A stretch of 64,000 nt of DNA from Dorea phocaeensis (GTDB taxonomy: Bacteria; Bacillota; Clostridia; Lachnospirales; Lachnospiraceae), in assembly GCF_900240315.1 (NCBI RefSeq), contig NZ_OEPZ01000001.1, forward strand, positions 620,001 through 684,000, read 5' to 3'. Numbering within the stretch: position 1 is the stretch's first letter; each line of letters starts with the position of its first letter. The notes under the pieces are model-generated. The model was given only the letters and a program-made list of their open reading frames with translations, made no database searches and was not told where the DNA came from. The translations under genes were made by a program, and so were the position numbers. This document shows, one piece after another, positions 15,476 through 26,184 of the stretch.

Positions 15476-18400
15476 TTAGATTTTCTTTCTCTTACGCATA
15501 ACGACTACTGCCGCTCCTGCCAAAAGAAAAGCTGCTGCCCATCCGGCAACCGGAGCAGTATCTCCAGTCTTTACACTGCCTGCCTTGTTTCCGGCTCCCT
15601 TATCTGAACCGCTAGAAGCAGAACCAGAGCCCTGTCCATTTCCAGATCCATTAGGTCCTGTCTGGCCGCCCTGGCCTTCGTTCTGGTCGCCCTGACCTCC
15701 CTGGCCACCTTGACCTTCACCTTCATCCGGATCTTTCACTTTTTCCAAATTGCCATAGGCCTCTTTCAGTGCACGGACAGCTTCTGCCACCGCATCTTCC
15801 AACGCATCCGGATCCTCACTGACCTTCTGTGCTGCCTCATATGCCTTCTGGAATGCCTCGTATGTATCCTTGGTATATAACGTTCCATCTACATTCTTAT
15901 ACTCTTCCAGAAGCTGATTTAACTCGGTCTTATCTCCAAGTACGCCGCCCGCAATCTCAACATCTCTAAGCACACGGTTATAAACCTTAACATTGTCAAA
16001 ATATCCCTGGAAGTAAGCATCATTTCCATAGAAGGACTTTCCAAGATAAGATTTTAATCCCACGCCAAGATCCTTTACAGAGATCGGAATATCATTCTGC
16101 TCTGCAATCAGGTTTTCACCCAGATACAGCTTCATGGTTCCATCGTCCATAACTACTGTCAGATGCAGCCACTGATCCTTCACCGGCTCTTCCACTTTCT
16201 GAGTAAATCCAAACTCTCTTCCATAAGAACGAGTTGTCATTACGGATTTCAGGGAATCCTTTGATGTCTTTAAGAAATAATATTTGTTACTGTCTTGTCC
16301 AAATGTAAAGGTAAAGAAATCACCGTCCACTTTTTCCGGCTTCACATCCATGGAAATAGAGAAGGTGTCGCGTCCATCAAAGAAACCTACAGGAAGTTCT
16401 GCGAATGTTCCATTACTTCCATCCAGATACAGTGCGTTGCCGCTTCCGTCTTGTCCTTCCTTAATGGCTGCATTTCCATTTAAAACTGCGTCATTGCCAT
16501 TGCCGCTGACATCTGTAACAATTGTCTGATCTACCGTTTCAAAATCATATTCCAGTACCGGTTTCAGCTGCTCTTCTTCTGCATTTTCCGGTGCCACATC
16601 TCCCCATTTTGCCATAACAGCATCATACTCTTCTCTTGTAATCCGAATCGGAGTACCGTGTCTTGCACGAGATGGCATTAAATGAGTCGCGTCATCCGGA
16701 CGGGTGAACTCACCGCTTGCAAGATCATTGGTCAAAAGAGGATAATAACCGATTCCGCCAAAGTTATCTACCAGCAGACACCACTGATCATTTTCTGAAT
16801 CATCTGCATTAAACTTGAAGATTGTCGGACCTTCCACCCATTGATTTGCATTCAGGGACTCTGATCCTACCGGTGTCCATTCGCCCAAAAGAGTTCTGGA
16901 CTTTTCAATAAAGATGGACTTTGTCTTCGCACCCAGTTCATTGGTGTTTCCACCTTCATTCTTGGTATAACGGTAGTACATATCCTCTTTGTCATTGTAA
17001 ATAACGGTCGTGTCGATGCTGGATTCATTCTTTTCGATAAATTTCTTTGGCTCTGTAAAGCTATAGAAATCTCTCGTCTTTGCATAATAAACGATCTGCT
17101 TTCCATAGTTGTCCGCAGATGTCTTAGATGCCCAGTAGACGATGTATTCTCCCGTAATCGGATCATAGGTTGCCTCCGGCGCCCAGGTACATCCCGCATC
17201 AATGGAAGCGCTAACCTCTACCATACGCATATCGGACCAGTTCACCAGATCGTTGGACTCCCACACCATCAGGGACTGGCTTCCGGCTCTCTGAGCTGCT
17301 CCCCAGTCATTATTGCCATAGATCTTTAAATCCGTCGCGATCATGTAGAACTTATCCCCTTCCGGAGACCGAATAAGAAATGGGTCACGAACTCCCTTTT
17401 CTCCCTTATCAGACGTCAGTACCGGTTTGTTTCCATTCAAATCATTCCATCCAATACCATCCTCACTGGCTGCAAAATAGATCTGCTCTCCATCACTATA
17501 TCCTTCGCCTGCAAAATAACCGAAGAAATAATCCGTGTAATCTTCTTCTGTCAGCTTTGGAACGGCTGCTTTTACCAGGAATTTAAATTCTTTCGTATCA
17601 GACAGCTCTCCGAGGGAAATGGTCGCTTTCATCGTTACCACAGTATCTTCAGCCGGTCTTGTCACTGTTCCTGCCGGAGTTGGATCATACCCTTCATTGG
17701 CATGCTCTTCTACGTCAACAATTCCTTTTCCGTCTGTTTCTTCCCAGGTAATCGTGGTCTCATTGAGTCCTGTGGACGGAAGCGTAATATTTCCATATAC
17801 TGGCTGAGTCGTCTCATTATATGGAAGATTCAACGCTTCTTTCGCTTCTGCTAATTTTCCTGCATCAGAATGATCCTTTGTTTCTGCAAGAATCTTAAAT
17901 GATTTTAAGTTGCCCTTAAATGTCGGATCTGGAGAATAGAGAGATTTTCCAATGTATCCCATCGCGTCTCCTTCTGTACCGTTCTTTAAGATCTCCTGAA
18001 TCGAATATCCTGTTTCTCGTTCTCCTACCAGATTTCCATCTACAGAAACCTTTAAGAGTCCCTGCTGGAATTCATAACGAACCGTATGATACTGATTTAA
18101 ATCCAGTTTCATAGACTCATCTAACAGAAGTTCAGAACTTCCATCTTTAATTCCTGTACGGACATTGCCCTGTTTTCCATTGTTATTATTGCCCTGTGCC
18201 GGACAAAAGAATGCATAGTTCTTAACATTTGGCCATTTATTTACCTTAGTTCCAAGACAGAACAGCCAGGAATTCCCCTCTGCTTTTGCCTGAAATACAG
18301 CTTCAATAGCAAATGCTTCTTTTTCGATCAATCCCGCTGGAAGCGTAACATACTGTTCTTTCTTTCCCTCGAAATTCAGAACGTTTTCTCCGTCTTCCAC

Positions 18401-18622
18401 CACGAAATTTTCCTCTGCGAAGCCGGAATAAGGCGCATCATTTCCGTTTCCGGACTGATCTTTTAACACGCCGTCCTTATGGCTCATATCGTATGATGCC
18501 ACAAGTTCCATCTTCGCATCCTGCGGCGGATTCTCTTCGGCTCTGGCAGGTAGCGCCGGCAAGAGAGATACCGCCATCACCGCACTTAAGATCCAGGCGG
18601 CGATTCGTTTTGTTCTCTTCAT
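15476..18622 (-). CDS. Secreted wall-anchored GH43 glycosidase with two LamG domains
   Basis: 1048 residues from ATG 18622 (GGAGG six bases upstream). In order: signal peptide (MKRTKRIAAWILSAVMAVS, cut near ARAEE); concanavalin/LamG-like domain (~35-250); bacterial Ig-like domain (~255-345); GH43 five-bladed propeller (~350-670); second LamG domain (~690-880); FIVAR-type helical module (~890-955); a Gly/Gln/Ser-rich linker; and a C-terminal anchor with SVKTGD, a hydrophobic helix and RKRKK. Candidate catalytic residues: base Asp in VRDPF, pKa Asp in SSIDTTV, acid Glu in WVEGPT. GH43 enzymes mostly attack arabinose-, xylose- or galactofuranose-containing glycans; specificity cannot be read. 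SVKTGD is a non-LPXTG sortase signal common in this family of bacteria. Confidence 0.9.
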   Translation of the reverse strand: MKRTKRIAAWILSAVMAVSLLPALPARAEENPPQDAKMELVASYDMSHKDGVLKDQSGNGNDAPYSGFAEENFVVEDGENVLNFEGKKEQYVTLPAGLIEKEAFAIEAVFQAKAEGNSWLFCLGTKVNKWPNVKNYAFFCPAQGNNNNGKQGNVRTGIKDGSSELLLDESMKLDLNQYHTVRYEFQQGLLKVSVDGNLVGERETGYSIQEILKNGTEGDAMGYIGKSLYSPDPTFKGNLKSFKILAETKDHSDAGKLAEAKEALNLPYNETTQPVYGNITLPSTGLNETTITWEETDGKGIVDVEEHANEGYDPTPAGTVTRPAEDTVVTMKATISLGELSDTKEFKFLVKAAVPKLTEEDYTDYFFGYFAGEGYSDGEQIYFAASEDGIGWNDLNGNKPVLTSDKGEKGVRDPFLIRSPEGDKFYMIATDLKIYGNNDWGAAQRAGSQSLMVWESNDLVNWSDMRMVEVSASIDAGCTWAPEATYDPITGEYIVYWASKTSADNYGKQIVYYAKTRDFYSFTEPKKFIEKNESSIDTTVIYNDKEDMYYRYTKNEGGNTNELGAKTKSIFIEKSRTLLGEWTPVGSESLNANQWVEGPTIFKFNADDSENDQWCLLVDNFGGIGYYPLLTNDLASGEFTRPDDATHLMPSRARHGTPIRITREEYDAVMAKWGDVAPENAEEEQLKPVLEYDFETVDQTIVTDVSGNGNDAVLNGNAAIKEGQDGSGNALYLDGSNGTFAELPVGFFDGRDTFSISMDVKPEKVDGDFFTFTFGQDSNKYYFLKTSKDSLKSVMTTRSYGREFGFTQKVEEPVKDQWLHLTVVMDDGTMKLYLGENLIAEQNDIPISVKDLGVGLKSYLGKSFYGNDAYFQGYFDNVKVYNRVLRDVEIAGGVLGDKTELNQLLEEYKNVDGTLYTKDTYEAFQKAYEAAQKVSEDPDALEDAVAEAVRALKEAYGNLEKVKDPDEGEGQGGQGGQGDQNEGQGGQTGPNGSGNGQGSGSASSGSDKGAGNKAGSVKTGDTAPVAGWAAAFLLAGAAVVVMRKRKKI

Positions 18623-18704
18623 GTGTCTCCTCCTTTTCTCACCGGTCAAATCCGGCTCAAACTTTTCCATATATACAATATCATTTTCCCCAAAAGAAGG
18701 ATAC

Positions 18705-18758
18705 GGAATTATTTTCGATCTTTGTTGGAATATTTTTGATCTTTATTGAATATTTTTT
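18705..18758 (-). repeat. Phased direct repeats upstream of the GH43 gene
   Basis: Copies on the plus strand begin at 18705 (GGAATTATTTTCGATCTTT) and 18727 (GGAATATTTTTGATCTTT), with a partial third (GAATATTTTTT) at 18748. The shared core GATCTTT recurs at 18717 and 18738, exactly 21 bp apart, or two helical turns. Such geometry fits an activator binding tandem sites on one DNA face (AraC-like). They lie 85-135 bases ahead of the GH43 start. Confidence 0.5.
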
Positions 18759-18759
18759 G

Positions 18760-18795
18760 CTTTTTTAAAAAGCCGGCGCACACTGCACCGGCTTT
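18760..18795 (-). terminator. Terminator after gdhA
   Basis: AGCCGGTGCA (minus strand, 18793-18784) pairs with TGCGCCGGCT (18780-18771) with one mismatch, followed by TTTTTAAAAAA. Confidence 0.8.
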
Positions 18796-18841
18796 CGATT
18801 CTGTTTCACATATGTTTTTAGACTGTCCTTACTACGGTTCT

Positions 18842-20188
<1,347 letters not shown>

Positions 20189-20219
20189 CTAATGCTGCTT
20201 TTAACTTTCACTGTTTAGT

Positions 20220-20248
20220 ATTGTAAAGTATTTTTATCTATAACACAA
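20220..20248 (-). promoter_or_regulatory. Candidate gdhA promoter
   Basis: TTGTGT (20248-20243), 17-base spacer, TACAAT (20225-20220) on the minus strand. Confidence 0.7.
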
Positions 20249-20502
20249 GATTTTTTTATAAAAAATTTTTAGTTTTTGCAATTTGTTTTTATTTTTCCTG
20301 CAAGTTAGATGATTTTTATGCAGTTTTTATTGATGTATTCCACTATATATGCAACAAACCATAATTAATGTTGCATTTCTTGTTGTTTTAAACATAGCAA
20401 AAGCCCCAAATAATTATGAAACCTATAGGGCAAATCTACTTCCGCTTCCCCTTTGACCAGCAGTAGCTACACAGAAAATACAGTTTGCGACAGGGGGAAA
20501 CG
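20249..20502. other. AT-rich gene-free region between gdhA and purL
   Basis: No gene seen. Holds an 8-bp inverted repeat ATGCAACA (20349-20356) / TGTTGCAT (20369-20376) about 100 bases upstream of the gdhA promoter, a possible regulator site. Farther on, CCCCAAATAATTA (20403-20415) resembles the reverse of the TAATTTGGG flank of the palindrome that follows, and GCTTCCCC (20440s) resembles the reverse of CAGGGGGAAAC (20490s), so 20400-20547 may be one folded or mobile-derived unit. Confidence 0.4.
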
Positions 20503-20547
20503 TAATTTGGGACGGAGTAAAGTTTCATTTTACTCCGTCCCAAATTA
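20503..20547. repeat. GGGACGGAG palindromic element, copy 1
   Basis: Perfect 19-bp arms, TAATTTGGGACGGAGTAAA (20503-20521) and its complement (20529-20547), seven-base loop. Two bases past the purL stop, yet no T-run follows on either strand, so it is not a typical intrinsic terminator, though it could end the purL RNA. Its core recurs at 53164-53209. Confidence 0.75.
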
Positions 20548-20548
20548 A

Positions 20549-23500
20549 TTATTTAAAATATTTCACGCCTGATTCAAAGATCTTCAAATCCTGCTCACCA
20601 TAGATATTTTTCGCTACGCTTCTTGCACGTCTCTCGGAGTGCGCCATCTTACCAAGCACACGTCCATCCGGGCTTGTGATACCCTCGATTGCACAGTAGG
20701 AACCGTTGACATTCCATTCTTCGTTCATAGTAATATTTCCTTCTGGATCACAGTACTGCGTTGCTACCTGTCCATTAGCAAAAAGTTTGTCTATCCATTC
20801 TTTGCTTGCCACGAAACGTCCTTCCCCGTGAGATGCCGGGTTCGTGTATACACCGCCAAGCTCTGCACCCTGAAGCCATGGAGACTTATTGGTCACCACT
20901 TTGGTATATACCATCTTGGAAATGTGGCGTCCGATGGTATTGTAGGTCAGTGTTGGAGAATCTGCGGTCTGTCCGGTAATCTCTCCATTTGGAACCAGCC
21001 CTAATTTAATCAGTGCCTGGAATCCGTTACATACACCAAGTACCAATCCGTCACGCTCGTTCAAGAGCTTCTCTACCGCCTCTTTCATCTTCGCATTCTG
21101 GAATGCCGTTGCAAAGAATTTTGCAGAACCATCAGGCTCGTCGCCAGCAGAGAATCCACCTGGGAACATGATGATCTGTGACTGGCTGATCGCTTTCTCA
21201 AACACTTCTACAGAATCTACAATATCAGAAGCGCTCATGTTCTTGAACACCTTCACAATCGTCTTCGCGCCAGCACGCTCAAACGCTTTCTTGCTGTCAA
21301 ACTCGCAGTTTGTTCCCGGGAATACCGGAATAAATACAGTCGGCTGTGCAATTTTATGAGAGCAGATATGAATGTCGGAAGCATTGTAAAGTCCTTTCTC
21401 GATTACCTCTTCCTGTCCCTCTGCTCCGGAATTGGTCGGAAATACTTTCTCTAAAGTTCCCTTCCAAGCTTCCTCTGCCTCAGATAACGGAATCTCTACA
21501 TCTCCATAAGAGAATACAGCATCATCTGTTACTTCACCAATCACAGTATATGTAATGGCAAGTTCGCCAAGTTTTTCTGCCGGAACTTCTGCAATGATAT
21601 CACCAAATGCAGGAGCAAATAAATCTCTTGCGTCCACATTATGCTCTAATTTCACACCCATGCGATTACCAAACGCCATCTTGCTTACTGCGGAAATAAC
21701 GCCGTGTCTGTCAAGCGCATATGCAGATACGATTCTTCCAGCTCTGATGTCTTCTGTAAATTTACCATACTGAGCCATCACTTCTTCGTATTTTGGCACG
21801 TCATACTCATCCGTCGGAATACGAAGCCATACTAACTTATTACCAGCTTCTTTTAATTCCGGTGTAATAATATCTTTCTCCGTTGCAATATCTACTGCAA
21901 AAGATACCAGTGTCGGCGGAACGTCGATATCTTCAAACGTACCGGACATACTGTCTTTTCCTCCGATAGACGGCAAGCCGAAACCAAGCTGTGCATTGTA
22001 AGCTCCAAGAAGCGCCGCAAACGGCTGGCTCCATCTGTGTGGATCTTCAGTCATACGACGGAAGTACTCCTGGAAAGTGAAACGGATCTTACTATAATCT
22101 CCACCTGCTGCCACGATCTTTGCCACAGACTCTGTCACTGCATAAATCGCTCCGTGATATGGACTCCAAGTAGAAAGATATGGATCAAATCCATAACTCA
22201 TCATGGATACGGCATCGCAATCTCCTGTAAGTACCGGAAGTTTCGCTACCATTGCCTGTGTCTCTGTCATCTGATATTTTCCGCCATGAGGCATGAATAC
22301 GGATGCAGCTCCGATAGAACCGTCAAACATTTCTACCAGACCTTTCTGAGAACATACATTCAAATCTTTCAATACAGAAAGCCACTGTTCTTTTACATCT
22401 TTTACCTCTGCTCTTGTAAGAACGGTATCCTGTCTGTTTGGAATATCCACCTCTACGGTTGTCTCCTGATGAGCTCCGTTGGTATCCAGGAATGCACGGG
22501 AAAGATTTACAATCTCTTTGCCTCTCCAGGAAAGTACCAGTCTTGGAGACTCGGTTACTACCGCAACCTCAATAGCCTCTAAGTTTTCTTCCTTCGCATA
22601 GCCCATGAACTCTGCCACATCTTTTGGATCCACTACGACCGCCATACGCTCCTGAGACTCTGAGATTGCAATCTCAGTACCGTCCAGTCCCGCATATTTC
22701 TTCGGCACTTTATCCAGATCAACCTTCAGTCCATCCGCCAGTTCTCCGATCGCAACAGAAACACCGCCGGCTCCAAAGTCATTACATTTCTTAATTAATT
22801 TACTTACTTCTTCTCGTCTAAAAAGACGCTGAATCTTACGCTCTGTCGGTGGATTTCCTTTCTGTACCTCAGCACCGCAGGTCTCAATGGATTCCTCTGT
22901 ATGTACTTTAGAAGAACCAGTAGCGCCACCGCAGCCGTCACGTCCTGTACGTCCGCCAAGTAAGATGATGATATCACCCGGATCAGAAGTCTCACGAATA
23001 ACCGCACGCCTTGGTGCTGCGCCCAATACCGCTCCAATCTCCATACGTTTTGCCACATAATTTGGATGGTAAATCTCTTTCACCGCACCGGTAGCCAGAC
23101 CAATCTGATTTCCGTAGGAACTGTAACCATGAGCCGCCTCGCGAACCAGTTTCTTCTGAGGAAGTTTTCCTTTCATCGTATCTTTCACAGACACGGTTGG
23201 ATCTGCTGCTCCTGTCACGCGCATTGCCTGATATACATATGTACGTCCAGAAAGCGGATCGCGGATCGCTCCTCCCAGACAGGTAGCTGCCCCGCCAAAA
23301 GGTTCAATCTCTGTCGGATGGTTATGGGTTTCATTCTTAAAGTTTACCAACCATTCTTCTTCCACGCCGTCAACCTTAACCGGAACCACGATACTGCATG
23401 CATTAATCTCATCAGATTCTTCCTGATCTTCTAACTTTCCTTCCCGTTTCAGTTTCCGCATTGCCATAAGTGCAAGATCCATTAAGCAGACAAACTTGTC

Positions 23501-24316
23501 TTCTCTGCCTTTAAAGATCTCGCTGTGATCTGCAAGATACTGACGATAAGTCTCTTCGATTGGCTCTCTATAATCTCCTTCTCCAAAACTTACATCCGTA
23601 AGTTCCGTAGAAAACGTCGTATGACGGCAATGATCAGACCAATAGGTATCAAGCACACGAATCTCTGTCATGGAAGGATCTCTTAGTTCCTCTCCCTTAA
23701 AATAATTCTGAATGTGCTGGAAATCTTTAAAAGTCATAGCAAGCCCCAAAGAATCATATAACTCTCTCAACTGACCCTCTGCCATGTCCTTAAATCCATC
23801 AAAAACAATCACATCATCCGGTTCATCAAAAACTGTCACCAATGTCTCTGGTTTCTCCATACCTGTTTCTCTGGAATCCACCGGATTGATGCAGTGATTT
23901 TTCACTGACTCAAATTCCTCATCCGAAATCGGAGCGTTCTTTCCTACAATCACATAAGTCGTTGCCGTCTTAATTACCGGCTGCTCATCCTCTTTGATAA
24001 ACTGAATACACTGAACTGCAGAATCTGCTCTCTGATCAAACTGACCAGGGAGAAACTCTACAGAAAATACTCTGCTGTTTGCTTCTGTTTCAAAATCTTC
24101 TCTATAAAGGGTATCCACCGGAGGCTCGGCGAAAATACCATTACATGCTTTTTCAAATACTTCGTCAGAAATATTTTCCACATCATAACGGATCAGAACT
24201 CTTACATCTTCCAAATCTTTAATACCGAGATAGCTTTGAATCTCATGCCGGAGATCTTTTGCCTGTACTGCAAAATCAGATTTCTTTTCTACATACACTC
24301 GTCTTACATTACTCAT
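20549..24316 (-). CDS. purL: Phosphoribosylformylglycinamidine synthase, single chain
   Basis: Fourth step of purine synthesis: FGAR plus glutamine to FGAM with ATP. 1255 residues, the single-chain clostridial/gammaproteobacterial-like form in which the synthetase and glutaminase are fused. Seen: the AIRS-like ATP site NFKNETHNHPTEIEPFGGAA, CGGATGSSKVHTEES, NDFGAGGVSVAIGELADGL, then a C-terminal GATase with nucleophile Cys in LGVCNGFQALIKLG and the partner His-Glu in SHGEGRF. ATG 24316 has GGAGG seven bases upstream. No other pur gene is adjacent in the window. Confidence 0.97.
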   Translation of the reverse strand: MSNVRRVYVEKKSDFAVQAKDLRHEIQSYLGIKDLEDVRVLIRYDVENISDEVFEKACNGIFAEPPVDTLYREDFETEANSRVFSVEFLPGQFDQRADSAVQCIQFIKEDEQPVIKTATTYVIVGKNAPISDEEFESVKNHCINPVDSRETGMEKPETLVTVFDEPDDVIVFDGFKDMAEGQLRELYDSLGLAMTFKDFQHIQNYFKGEELRDPSMTEIRVLDTYWSDHCRHTTFSTELTDVSFGEGDYREPIEETYRQYLADHSEIFKGREDKFVCLMDLALMAMRKLKREGKLEDQEESDEINACSIVVPVKVDGVEEEWLVNFKNETHNHPTEIEPFGGAATCLGGAIRDPLSGRTYVYQAMRVTGAADPTVSVKDTMKGKLPQKKLVREAAHGYSSYGNQIGLATGAVKEIYHPNYVAKRMEIGAVLGAAPRRAVIRETSDPGDIIILLGGRTGRDGCGGATGSSKVHTEESIETCGAEVQKGNPPTERKIQRLFRREEVSKLIKKCNDFGAGGVSVAIGELADGLKVDLDKVPKKYAGLDGTEIAISESQERMAVVVDPKDVAEFMGYAKEENLEAIEVAVVTESPRLVLSWRGKEIVNLSRAFLDTNGAHQETTVEVDIPNRQDTVLTRAEVKDVKEQWLSVLKDLNVCSQKGLVEMFDGSIGAASVFMPHGGKYQMTETQAMVAKLPVLTGDCDAVSMMSYGFDPYLSTWSPYHGAIYAVTESVAKIVAAGGDYSKIRFTFQEYFRRMTEDPHRWSQPFAALLGAYNAQLGFGLPSIGGKDSMSGTFEDIDVPPTLVSFAVDIATEKDIITPELKEAGNKLVWLRIPTDEYDVPKYEEVMAQYGKFTEDIRAGRIVSAYALDRHGVISAVSKMAFGNRMGVKLEHNVDARDLFAPAFGDIIAEVPAEKLGELAITYTVIGEVTDDAVFSYGDVEIPLSEAEEAWKGTLEKVFPTNSGAEGQEEVIEKGLYNASDIHICSHKIAQPTVFIPVFPGTNCEFDSKKAFERAGAKTIVKVFKNMSASDIVDSVEVFEKAISQSQIIMFPGGFSAGDEPDGSAKFFATAFQNAKMKEAVEKLLNERDGLVLGVCNGFQALIKLGLVPNGEITGQTADSPTLTYNTIGRHISKMVYTKVVTNKSPWLQGAELGGVYTNPASHGEGRFVASKEWIDKLFANGQVATQYCDPEGNITMNEEWNVNGSYCAIEGITSPDGRVLGKMAHSERRARSVAKNIYGEQDLKIFESGVKYFK

Positions 24317-24415
24317 ACATTTTCCTCCATTTGGTAACTTGGTAATTCCATTACACTGTTAGTTTCATTGTAACACACTTTTTGTTATTAATGTAATTAA
24401 TATAAATTAATATTT

Positions 24416-25141
24416 TTATAACCTCTCCTTATAATTCTCATATCTTTTCCACAAATAAAACAGGACCCAGACTCCCAACAGTATTCCCAAAAATATACCG
24501 CCAATCCGAAATACCATATCTGCGAAAAATCCTTCCGGCAGCATCCGAATCATATAATCGGAAGCCGGATCAAACAGCCAAAGATCATTTGAAAAAAAGA
24601 GCTCATGAAACAAAGTAAAGCAGGCTGTAAAATCAACCGAAACCGCCACTGCCAGCAAGGTGATCGTCAAAAGAAATACCCCCAATGAAATGGAATACGC
24701 CCGGAAACATTGATTCCCGATGTCCCTCTCCTTCTGTCCCTCTTTCCGGTTCTTCCATAACAGTGAAAGAAGGAAAAGAGCTGCCACAAACACCACAAGG
24801 AAATTCCTTATCTTCAATCCTCCGAGAAAGAGCTTTCTTACATCTGCCATATGAAGTCTGTCCTGTTCATTAAAAAAATCCTGCCTTCGTCCATCCACTT
24901 CGGTCTTAACAGACAACACCTCTTCCCGTCCAATCAGATAATCCATCATATAATCCGTAACTTTCATCACATTTTCCATTGACATATGAAGGTCTTCTGT
25001 CACCCGGTACTTTCGATACTCTTTTTCATAAAATCGATATTCGCTGTCTCCGTAAATAGCAATCTGAAAGCTGGTGATCAAAATTATCATCACCAATAAA
25101 AACATCGCCGTAACCGTTCCGGCCATCCGTAATTTCCTCAT
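24416..25141 (-). CDS. DUF1461 (TIGR01906) integral membrane protein
   Basis: 241 residues with membrane helices at ~9-29, ~113-130, ~149-172 and ~212-232. The family motifs HMADVRKLF and FHELFFSNDLWLFDPASDYMIRMLPEGFF are clear. Function is unknown; the family is common in Lachnospiraceae and lactobacilli. It is divergent from the LysR gene and 99 bases before purL, which has its own weak promoter candidate in that gap. Confidence 0.85.
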   Translation of the reverse strand: MRKLRMAGTVTAMFLLVMIILITSFQIAIYGDSEYRFYEKEYRKYRVTEDLHMSMENVMKVTDYMMDYLIGREEVLSVKTEVDGRRQDFFNEQDRLHMADVRKLFLGGLKIRNFLVVFVAALFLLSLLWKNRKEGQKERDIGNQCFRAYSISLGVFLLTITLLAVAVSVDFTACFTLFHELFFSNDLWLFDPASDYMIRMLPEGFFADMVFRIGGIFLGILLGVWVLFYLWKRYENYKERL

Positions 25142-25221
25142 ACCCTCCTATATCTCCCATGCAAGCAGTCTTAATCAAACATTTCTAAATGATCTTACCA
25201 GTAAGTATATCACAATAGCAG

Positions 25222-25250
25222 TTGTAATTCACTTCCTTTTGACTTATAAT
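25222..25250 (+). promoter_or_regulatory. Promoter of the LysR gene
   Basis: TTGTAA (25222-25227), 17-base spacer, TATAAT (25245-25250), 28 bases before ATG 25279. Confidence 0.72.
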
Positions 25251-25278
25251 AAAAAATAGTTTATTAGGAGGACTTATA

Positions 25279-26169
25279 ATGGATATTAACTATGAATTAT
25301 ACAAGGTATTCTACTACGTTGCCAAAACGCTTAGCTTCTCCGAGGCATCTAAGCAGCTCTTTATCTCTCAGTCGGCCGTCAGCCAGTCTGTAAAGGCTCT
25401 GGAGAAAAAACTGGATCAGACCCTCTTTATCCGCAGCACCAAAAAAGTTCGATTAACACCAGAAGGGGAAATTCTGTTCCGCCATGTAGAGCCGGCAATG
25501 ACACTCATTCAAAAAGGGGAAGCCCAGCTTCTTGACACCGAGAATGGCAGTGGGCAGATTCGCATTGGAGCAAGCGACACCATATGCCGGTACTTTCTGA
25601 TCCCATACCTGGAAAAATTCCACAAAGCATTTCCTCGCGCCCACATCAAGGTAACCAACGCAACCTCGATTCGCTGCGTAGAGCTTTTGGAAACTGGTCA
25701 GGTGGATCTGATTGTTGTAAATTACCCCAATCCGGCTCTTGGAAGCATCTACAATGTCAAAAAGATCTTGGAATTTCAAGACGTCTTTATCGCCAATGAG
25801 ACTTACTCCGAATTAAAGGGTCGTCACCTCTCTGCGGAAGAGCTTCTGAAGTATCCAATCCTTATGCTGGATAAAAAAAGTACCACCAGTGAATTCCTGC
25901 ACGCACTCTTTCAGAAATATCAGCTGGATCTGGTGCCTGAAATCGAACTTAGCAGTAATGATCTTCTGATTGATCTGGCAAGCATCGGGCTTGGAATTGC
26001 TTTCATTCCAGACTACTGCCTTCCAAGGAAGCCCGAAAATCTGTTTATTGTAGAAACCCAAGAAGAGCTTCCCAAACGAGAACTTGTCATCGCGTACAAC
26101 GATCACATTCCGGTTTCCAAAGCAACCCGCGAATTCTTAAACTACTGGCAGGGGGATCTTACTTCCTAA
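25279..26169 (+). CDS. LysR-family transcriptional regulator
   Basis: 296 residues. N-terminal winged helix with the family HTH (TLSFSEASKQLFISQSAVSQ) and a periplasmic-binding-like effector domain beginning IRIGASDTICRYFLIPYL. AGGAGG 7 bases before the ATG. LysR regulators usually control a divergent gene; here that is the DUF1461 membrane protein, whose start is 137 bases away. The inducer is unknown. It converges on the helicase gene with only 15 bases between stops and no terminator seen. Confidence 0.9.
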   Translation: MDINYELYKVFYYVAKTLSFSEASKQLFISQSAVSQSVKALEKKLDQTLFIRSTKKVRLTPEGEILFRHVEPAMTLIQKGEAQLLDTENGSGQIRIGASDTICRYFLIPYLEKFHKAFPRAHIKVTNATSIRCVELLETGQVDLIVVNYPNPALGSIYNVKKILEFQDVFIANETYSELKGRHLSAEELLKYPILMLDKKSTTSEFLHALFQKYQLDLVPEIELSSNDLLIDLASIGLGIAFIPDYCLPRKPENLFIVETQEELPKRELVIAYNDHIPVSKATREFLNYWQGDLTS

Positions 26170-26184
26170 TCCCCCTTATCCTCC

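Noticed and set aside
20503-20547. Palindrome taken as a normal intrinsic terminator of purL
   Set aside because: No T-run on either strand and the core recurs elsewhere, so it is listed as a repeat.
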